This document shows positions 1 to 4,455 of a DNA stretch of 6,409 bases, piece by piece. How positions within the stretch are numbered: position 1 is the stretch's first letter; every line of letters starts with the position of its first letter. The stretch spans positions 1 through 6,409 of the forward strand of contig JAISAX010000253.1 of the NCBI GenBank assembly GCA_031266495.1, read 5' to 3'. The translations under genes were made by a program, and so were the position numbers. The notes beneath the pieces are model-generated. The model made no database searches. It was not told the origin of the DNA and worked only from the letters and a program-made list of their open reading frames with translations. Origin of the DNA: Opitutaceae bacterium. Its GTDB lineage: Bacteria > Verrucomicrobiota > Verrucomicrobiae > Opitutales > Opitutaceae.

Positions 1-4
1 ATTT

Positions 5-21
5 CGCGAAGGCTAAAGCCT
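5..21. repeat. Possible remnant of a palindromic element at the window edge
   Basis: AGGC-TAAA-GCCT at 10-21 (with an inner T:A that can also pair) is a short hairpin. It is preceded by CGCGAAG at 5-11, the same heptamer that occurs at 181-187 inside the palindromic element of the downstream gene. This may be the end of a related dispersed repeat cut by the window boundary. The stem is short, so chance is a real alternative. Confidence 0.25.
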
Positions 22-46
22 CCGCCCCCGGATCACCTATTTATTT

Positions 47-60
47 CCCCCCCCCCCCCC
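47..60 (+). promoter_or_regulatory. C14 homopolymer tract upstream of the pseudopilin gene
   Basis: Fourteen uninterrupted C residues, preceded by the A/T-rich TATTTATTT and followed by GCCCCTTCC. The tract ends 45 bp before the ATG at 106. The same arrangement occurs before two other genes in the window. On the opposite (template) strand the G14 run plus the neighbouring GGGG satisfies a simple G-quadruplex pattern. Long mononucleotide runs are prone to slippage. A regulatory role is inference, and no clear -35/-10 pair is seen around it. Confidence 0.45.
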
Positions 61-105
61 GCCCCTTCCTCGTACACACGCACACCACCCCCGGATCACA
101 CAAAA

Positions 106-942
106 ATGAATACACCCCCGCCTGCCATACAACCCGTGAACACCCTCGCCCCCCGACGGATTTTCATTCACCGGAGATTCCGCGAAGCGGAATCTCCGGT
201 GAGGGCTTCATATGAAGCCCTGCGCGCCGCCCGCGCCTTCACCCTGGTCGAACTCCTTGTTGTCATTGCCATCATTGGCATCCTGGCGGCGATCATCATC
301 CCTGTTGTAGGAAAAGTCCGCGAGGCGGCGCGCAAGGCCGTCAACGTATCCAACATTCGCCAGATCGCCATCGCCCACCTGATGTTCAGGAGCGACCACA
401 AAGGCATCTTCCCGCGCCTGAACGACGACACCCACATCTGGTCGGACACCCCCCAGGCCGACGGAAGGAAAATCACCATCGGCAACAAATTTGCTCCCGT
501 CGGCTACCTGATTCCCTACCTCTCGCTCAACGGCCCGGCAGGCTCCTTCACACAGACGCCCGACGTATTGATGTGTCCATTTTTCCAGCGTGACACCACG
601 GGCTACAACGTCGCCCGCGGACTGCAACACACCATCAAATACCAGACGTCTCTCTTCGCCGGCTACCAGCTCAACAGTTACGCTGCCATCCCCACATTTG
701 CCGGCTACACCGAATACCACGACCCCGACGTCCCCTCCCGTCGCGCGATCATCGCCGACCTCACCAACTGGTGGGACGGCTCCCTCAACGGCGTCATCAA
801 AAACGGCGGCCCCAAACCATGGAACGGTTCCGGTTTTCACGTCGGCACCTGGGGAGGAAGCGCCCGCTGGATAAAAGCCGTCAACGGCTTCGTCTCCGGC
901 GCCAATAGCGGCGACTACTGGGCCAAACTCGATAACAAATAA
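106..942 (+). CDS. Pseudopilin-like protein with prepilin N-terminal methylation motif (DUF1559-like)
   Basis: 278 residues. The class III (type IV prepilin) signal is clear: A44 followed by F45-T-L-V-E-L-L and a hydrophobic helix to about residue 68, with Glu at mature position 5 (E49) and Pro at mature position 22 (P66). A PilD-type prepilin peptidase would be expected to cut between A44 and F45 and methylate F45. The -1 residue is Ala rather than the more usual Gly. The helix is followed by [18 protein letters not shown], typical of the large pseudopilin families of Verrucomicrobia and Planctomycetes. A CP motif (C157-P158) is also usual there. The C-terminal H-x9-DG signature of that family is degenerate: H245 is followed after five residues by GGSARW, with no DG. 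The leader of 44 residues is unusually long, and residues 22-39 are encoded by a palindromic element at 168-221. GTG codons at V11 (136) or V32 (199) are alternative starts; ATG 106 lacks a Shine-Dalgarno sequence. The role in secretion, adhesion or sensing is unknown. Confidence 0.88.
   Translation: MNTPPPAIQPVNTLAPRRIFIHRRFREAESPVRASYEALRAARAFTLVELLVVIAIIGILAAIIIPVVGKVREAARKAVNVSNIRQIAIAHLMFRSDHKGIFPRLNDDTHIWSDTPQADGRKITIGNKFAPVGYLIPYLSLNGPAGSFTQTPDVLMCPFFQRDTTGYNVARGLQHTIKYQTSLFAGYQLNSYAAIPTFAGYTEYHDPDVPSRRAIIADLTNWWDGSLNGVIKNGGPKPWNGSGFHVGTWGGSARWIKAVNGFVSGANSGDYWAKLDNK
168..221. repeat. Double palindromic element inside the pseudopilin leader
   Basis: Two adjacent perfect palindromes. 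The first is a 16-bp stem (168-183 with 187-202) closed by the trinucleotide GAA (184-186); its tip is GCGAAGC (182-188). The second, 202-221, is a 20-bp self-complementary sequence centred on CATATG. They share base 202. The element lies in the open reading frame and encodes roughly residues 22-39 ([18 protein letters not shown]), upstream of the prepilin cleavage site, where extra residues would be removed with the leader. This arrangement resembles palindromic elements that persist in coding sequence elsewhere (for example in Rickettsia). That it is a mobile or dispersed repeat is inference, as only one full copy is visible here. Confidence 0.75.
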
Positions 943-973
943 CATAACCTGCGACCTGCGCACCCAAACCCGA

Positions 974-984
974 CGGCGAAGCCG
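974..984 (+). other. Small GAA-loop hairpin after the pseudopilin gene
   Basis: CGGC-GAA-GCCG, 31 bp after the TAA of the pseudopilin gene. It contains the heptamer GCGAAGC, as does the leader palindrome. It is followed by an A/T-rich stretch but not by a clean T run, so it is at best a weak terminator. It may instead be a short relative of the palindromic elements. Confidence 0.3.
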
Positions 985-987
985 CCC

Positions 988-1011
988 ATTCTTAATTCTT
1001 AATTCTTAATT
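988..1011 (+). repeat. ATTCTTA heptanucleotide tandem repeat
   Basis: Three exact head-to-tail copies of ATTCTTA (988-1008) plus ATT, ending in ATTTT before the C tract at 1018. This is the most A/T-rich stretch of the window and sits 52-76 bp upstream of the PEP-CTERM gene. It could lie in the promoter or act as an A/T-rich upstream element. No convincing -35/-10 pair can be assigned, so only the repeat itself is certain. Confidence 0.7.
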
Positions 1012-1017
1012 TTCCTT

Positions 1018-1028
1018 CCCCCCCCCCC
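1018..1028 (+). promoter_or_regulatory. C11 homopolymer tract upstream of the PEP-CTERM gene
   Basis: Eleven uninterrupted C residues ending 35 bp before the ATG at 1064, directly after TTTTCCTT. It sits in the same kind of position as the tracts before genes 1 and 4. The stretch from here to the start codon is pyrimidine-rich and G-poor, with no Shine-Dalgarno sequence. Possible roles (slippage-based variation, a protein-binding C-rich leader, a Rho-type C-rich region) cannot be distinguished from sequence. Confidence 0.4.
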
Positions 1029-1063
1029 TGCCACTCTCACTCCCGACAAACATCAAAAACGCC

Positions 1064-3229
1064 ATGAAAACCACACGCACCCGTATCCGCACATCAACTA
1101 TCCGGCTTGCCGCCGCCCTCGCGACCGCAACCCTGCCCCTGTTTCCAGCGACCTCCCTCGCCGACGACGCCATATGGACCGGCGACGACAACGGAAACGG
1201 CAACTGGTCCGACACTACAAACTGGACGCCAACGCCCGCCACCGCGCCCGGAGCCGGTAATACCGCCACCATTACAGGCACATCGGCCAGCCGGACCATC
1301 ACCTACGACGCCAGTGCCAGCGGACAACTCGGCGCGCTGACCCTCGCGCAAGCCGAAGCCGGTTACGCGAACACCCTTGTCATTGCCAAAACGCCGACCA
1401 CCTCGGCCCCCGCGCTCACCCTCGCCAGCGACCTCGCCCTCGGTGGCGACGCCACCGCCGGCGAAGCCATCCTCCAGATCAACTCCGCTGCTACCAATGC
1501 CACCACATTAAAAATCGGCGACGCCACCACGCGTGGCACCCTCACATTCGACACCAACTCGCGTTACATCGCCAACAGCGCCAACAGCGGTCCGATCCTT
1601 GACGCGAACATCGTCCTCAACTCCGGTTCCACATTCCAACTCAACACCACCTCATCTATTGACGCGCGCACCATCATCCTCGGCGACTTCACCGCCAACG
1701 GCGGGGCCACCATCGAACGCGTCGCCGGCAACGCCGGCCAAGGCCATCTCCAACTCAGAGGCGCTACCAATATCTTCGGCGCTGGCGTCATCTTCTCCGA
1801 CGCAAGCGCGGCAATCAAAGGTCTGCCGATCATCTATCTCAACAGCACCGACGCGCAAAGCCTCACCACCGAGTCCAACATATCCAAACTCGCCTTCCGC
1901 AACGCAAGCGGCGTCAAGACGCTCTCCGGCACCGGCACGATCACCGAACTCCAGCTCGGTGGCCACAGCGCAACGACCGACATTACCCTCAAACTCGGCT
2001 CCGACCTCGCCAGCACAAGCGGCTTCGCCACCGGCAACTGGGGTAACAATACTGCAGGCGCCGCCTTCGCGCTCGACACCAACGGCCACACCTTTGCCGT
2101 CACCAACACCCTCACCTTCCTCAACGTCGGCGCGAACGCCATCACATGGAATATCCAGAACACCGACTCCGCCAACGCGGGCGCCATTGTCGCACCGACA
2201 ATCATCTTTTCCAATACAGCCACCAGCACCGTTTCGGGCAACATCACGCTCGAAACCACAAGCACCGCCGACAACGGCGGCTTCAACTTTAACAGCGCGA
2301 CGGTCAACATCGGCGCAGGTGTCACCCTCAAAAGCAACAAACCCTTCAACTTTTCTAAGGATACCACCACCAACGCCGCCGCCATCGCCAACGTCACCCT
2401 GGCGGAAGGCGTCACCCTGCACCACACCGGCACAGGAGAAAGCAACCTCGGTGACAGGCAAGGTATCCATTATCGTTATACAGGAACCACGGGAAACTTC
2501 ACTTCCACCGGGACACCCGTGTCTATCGAAGTCGGCGACGGCACCACATCCTCCACCCTCACACGCACCATCAACGCACTCTCATCCCCCCTCTCCGGCG
2601 ACCTGACGATCCGCCGGAACGCCACCTACAATTCCGGCGGCTGGGCCACCAGCCTGACCGGCGCGGCCAGCATCACTGGCAACGGCACCTTTCACGCCGT
2701 CAACGGCAGTGGCAGCGTCACCTGGACCGTCAACTCCACTGGCGGCCTCTCCCCCGGCGAAGCCGACGGCGAAACCGGCACCCTCACCTTCAGCGCCGCC
2801 AGCACCGGCAACACCACCATCCCCACCATCAACCTTGCCGCCACCTCCATCACCACCTTCGACATCGCCAGCGCCACCGATTACGACACCGTCAATCTCG
2901 GCGCCTTCAACATCAAGTTTGCCGGCACCCTGTATCTGAATTTCCTCGACGGCTACATACCGGAAGACGGAGCCACCCTTGCCCTGTTCACCCGGACATC
3001 CGAAACGAACGCCAACGGCACCATCACCGGCACGACAAGCGGCGCCTTCACCACGATCGCCAGCAACCTCGCCGACTCTGACTACACCCTCGCCTTTGAT
3101 GCGACGACCGGCGCCATGACGGTTGCGGCGACGCCAGTCCCCGAACCGGCCACCACAGCGACCCTCGCCGCCCTCGCCGCACTCGCCATCACCCTCGCGG
3201 CCACAACCCGCAAACCCCGCAAACCATGA
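1064..3229 (+). CDS. PEP-CTERM sorting-domain surface protein, autotransporter-like beta-strand repeats
   Basis: 721 residues. The N-terminus is a Sec signal peptide: Arg/Lys-rich residues 2-14, a hydrophobic core 15-29, and a likely cut after S31-L-A33 before DDAIW. The mature start WTGDDNGNGNWSDTTNW (from W38) is the common opening of Verrucomicrobial beta-strand repeat proteins. The body is rich in Thr, Asn, Ala, Gly and Ser, has no cysteine, and shows many short beta-like strands (e.g. TLTFDT, NIVLNS, TTLKIG), consistent with a beta-helix passenger. LSPGEADGETGTLTF (from 562) and DYDTVNLG (606-613) followed by GTLYLNFLDGYIPEDGATLALF match the conserved C-terminal part of such proteins. 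The extreme C-terminus is a PEP-CTERM signal: V692-P-E-P, an Ala/Leu/Thr membrane segment about 696-715, and RKPRK (716-720). In this family an exosortase is expected to recognise the tail and release or anchor the protein at the surface; no exosortase gene is in the window. ATG 1064 is the only start that gives a complete signal peptide. The stop overlaps the next start as ATGA. The specific ligand or role is unknown. Confidence 0.9.
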   Translation: MKTTRTRIRTSTIRLAAALATATLPLFPATSLADDAIWTGDDNGNGNWSDTTNWTPTPATAPGAGNTATITGTSASRTITYDASASGQLGALTLAQAEAGYANTLVIAKTPTTSAPALTLASDLALGGDATAGEAILQINSAATNATTLKIGDATTRGTLTFDTNSRYIANSANSGPILDANIVLNSGSTFQLNTTSSIDARTIILGDFTANGGATIERVAGNAGQGHLQLRGATNIFGAGVIFSDASAAIKGLPIIYLNSTDAQSLTTESNISKLAFRNASGVKTLSGTGTITELQLGGHSATTDITLKLGSDLASTSGFATGNWGNNTAGAAFALDTNGHTFAVTNTLTFLNVGANAITWNIQNTDSANAGAIVAPTIIFSNTATSTVSGNITLETTSTADNGGFNFNSATVNIGAGVTLKSNKPFNFSKDTTTNAAAIANVTLAEGVTLHHTGTGESNLGDRQGIHYRYTGTTGNFTSTGTPVSIEVGDGTTSSTLTRTINALSSPLSGDLTIRRNATYNSGGWATSLTGAASITGNGTFHAVNGSGSVTWTVNSTGGLSPGEADGETGTLTFSAASTGNTTIPTINLAATSITTFDIASATDYDTVNLGAFNIKFAGTLYLNFLDGYIPEDGATLALFTRTSETNANGTITGTTSGAFTTIASNLADSDYTLAFDATTGAMTVAATPVPEPATTATLAALAALAITLAATTRKPRKP

Positions 3230-3990
3230 AACAGCAAAACCTCCTCGCCCTTGCCGCCACCCTCGCCCTCCTTGTCGCCGCCACCGCCGCCGCGCAACCG
3301 GTCTTCCGTGAAAACTTCGCCGGCGACACACCCGCCGGACGCCTCTTTCCCGCGGAACCCACGCCCGGCGATTGCAACGGCTGGTACGCCCCCGACAACA
3401 CGGACGACTCCGTCAACGGCTCCCGCCCCCACGTCTGGACCTGGGGACTGGCCAAGGACAAACTCAAGATGGCGGCCCTCTTCCAAAGCCGGGCCGAAGC
3501 CGAGCAACAACGCTGGCTCCTGCGCAAACTCACCACCGGCGGTCCCCTTGCCGAAGGCCGTTCCATTGCCAACCCCAAACTCACCGCCCTGTTCAACATG
3601 GTCTGGGGCGGCAGCACTCCGGATTACCACTACAACCTCGCCCTCCTCGACGACACCGGCAACGGCTACGTTGCGCAACTCAGCCGCGCCGGCGCCATCA
3701 TCCTCTACCGCCTCGACAACGGACTCACCGGCGGCTGGACCATCCTCGGCACAAAAACCACGGAACACAAATTCAACACCATCCTCATCAGCCTACATGT
3801 TGCTGACGGCAAAGTCACCGTATCCAGCAAACTCGTCACCATGAAAAACATCCCCGGCCCCGAACTGGTCGAAGCCGACGCCGCCTACACCCGATTCACC
3901 ACCATAGGTGTTGCCGGACTCGGCCTGCGAGACGCCATCGACATCCGCATTCGTGACGTGACGCTCGAAGGCCAGGTAGTTTCCAAATAA
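3226..3990 (+). CDS. Small secreted protein, possible ConA-like beta-sandwich, unknown function
   Basis: 254 residues. The start ATG overlaps the TGA of the PEP-CTERM gene (ATGA, 3226-3229), which argues for one transcript and coupled translation; no Shine-Dalgarno sequence is present. The first 23 residues form a signal peptide (MKQQ, then Leu/Ala core 6-19, A21-A-A23 before Q24-P-V). The mature part begins FRENFAGDTPAG and continues with alternating hydrophobic strands (e.g. YHYNLALLDD, GYVAQLSR, AIILYRLDN, TILISLHVADGKVTVSSKL) and ends in IDIRIRDVTLEG. That pattern resembles the secreted ConA-like/LamG-type domains frequent in Verrucomicrobia and Planctomycetes, in which a final 'I.I.DV.L' strand closes the sandwich. 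This fold assignment is inference from pattern only. There is one cysteine (C50), and no catalytic motif is recognised. It has no membrane anchor after the signal peptide. The overlap suggests it acts with the PEP-CTERM protein, perhaps as a glycan- or surface-binding partner. Confidence 0.85.
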   Translation: MKQQNLLALAATLALLVAATAAAQPVFRENFAGDTPAGRLFPAEPTPGDCNGWYAPDNTDDSVNGSRPHVWTWGLAKDKLKMAALFQSRAEAEQQRWLLRKLTTGGPLAEGRSIANPKLTALFNMVWGGSTPDYHYNLALLDDTGNGYVAQLSRAGAIILYRLDNGLTGGWTILGTKTTEHKFNTILISLHVADGKVTVSSKLVTMKNIPGPELVEADAAYTRFTTIGVAGLGLRDAIDIRIRDVTLEGQVVSK

Positions 3991-3999
3991 TGACAAAAT

Positions 4000-4037
4000 C
4001 ACTACGGAAGCCACGTAGTGCGGACGTCCCGTCCGCA
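4000..4037. repeat. REP-like palindrome with GTAG foot
   Basis: Ten bases after the TAA at 3990. CACTACG (4000-4006) pairs with CGTAGTG (4014-4020). Overlapping it, TGCGGAC (4019-4025) pairs with GTCCGCA (4031-4037) around the loop GTCCC. GTAG (4015-4018) immediately precedes the second stem. In REP sequences handled by RAYT (TnpA-REP) transposases a GTAG or GTGG tetranucleotide sits at the 5' foot of an imperfect hairpin, so this unit has the right architecture. It may also act as a 3' end stabiliser or weak terminator; no T run follows. Confidence 0.6.
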
Positions 4038-4060
4038 ATCGTTGCCCCATCGTTCCGGAG

Positions 4061-4364
4061 TGGCACGGGCCTGGAGTGGCACGGGCTTCCAGCCCGTGAA
4101 CGTTGCCTCTCCGCTCCGGAGTGGCATGGGCATCTTGCCCATGAGCGTTGCCTCACCGTTCCGGAAGTGGCGCGGGCGTCTCGCCCGCACCCGTTGCCTC
4201 TCTGCTCCGGAGTGGCACAGGCCTGGAGTGGCACGGGCTTCCAGCCCGTGAACGTTGCCTCTCCGCTCCGGAGTGGCATGGGCATCTTGCCCATGCGCGT
4301 TGCCTCACCGTTCCGGAAGTGGCGCGGGCGTCTCGCCCGCACCCGTTGCCTCTCTGCTCCGGAG
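4061..4364. repeat. 152-bp tandem duplication of REP-like hairpin units
   Basis: Copy 1 is 4061-4212 and copy 2 is 4213-4364. By eye they differ at only two positions (G4067/A4219 and A4144/C4296). Each copy holds a truncated unit followed by three hairpins. The first is CACGGGC-TTCCA-GCCCGTG at 4080-4098 and 4232-4250. The second is CATGGGC-ATCTT-GCCCATG at 4125-4143 and 4277-4295. The third is GCGGGC-GTCTC-GCCCGC at 4172-4188 and 4324-4340. Every hairpin is preceded by GTGG and separated by a related spacer of the form CGTTGCCTC..C.G.TCCGGA. Open frames across this region are a by-product of the repeats. With the GTAG unit at 4000-4037 and the C-rich tract at 4411-4440, this accounts for nearly all of the 465-bp gap between genes 3 and 4. 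Confidence 0.85.
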
Positions 4365-4388
4365 TGGCACAGGCACTCCAGTCCGTGG
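4365..4388. repeat. Degenerate final REP-like unit of the first array
   Basis: TGGCACAGGC followed by ACTCCA and GTCCGTGG. It starts like the duplicated units (10 identical bases with 4213-4222), but the stem is imperfect (CACAGGC against GTCCGTG). It reads as a decayed CACGGGC unit preceded by the usual GGAG. Confidence 0.5.
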
Positions 4389-4410
4389 ACGACGCAAAGC
4401 GCCGCCTCTC

Positions 4411-4440
4411 TCCCTCCCCCCTCCCCCCCCCCCCCTTCCC
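4411..4440 (+). promoter_or_regulatory. C-rich tract (C6-T-C13) before the glycoside hydrolase gene, potential G-quadruplex on the template strand
   Basis: Runs of 3, 6, 13 and 3 C separated by one or two T residues; the C13 run is 4423-4435 and ends 20 bp before the ATG at 4456. The complementary strand reads GGG-AA-G13-A-G6-A-GGG, a textbook G-quadruplex-capable pattern on the template strand. TATCTT at 4443-4448 resembles a -10 element; if it is one, the transcript would begin at or next to the ATG, with almost no leader. No -35 is recognisable. A regulatory effect is inference. Confidence 0.4.
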
Positions 4441-4455
4441 TGTATCTTTGAACCC

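Noticed and set aside
208..963. 251-residue minus-strand frame over the pseudopilin gene
   Set aside because: The + strand frame has an unmistakable prepilin motif. The antisense frame is compositional.
974..1012. Intrinsic terminator after the pseudopilin gene
   Set aside because: The stem is only 4 bp and is followed by ATTCTTA repeats rather than a T run. It is kept only as a small hairpin.
1652..2470. Minus-strand frame of 272 residues, and a + frame at 1533-2606, inside the PEP-CTERM gene
   Set aside because: Both are shadows of a gene with signal peptide and PEP-CTERM tail; the + shadow is a Ser/Pro/Thr-rich out-of-frame read.
3990..4451. Open frames of 77-153 residues in the gap between genes 3 and 4
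   Set aside because: They consist of translated REP-like repeats (peptides such as GTGFQPV, GILPM). No independent coding signal is seen.
4255..4455. 67-residue N-terminal extension of the hydrolase
   Set aside because: It translates only hairpin repeats and the C tract. The signal peptide begins at ATG 4456.
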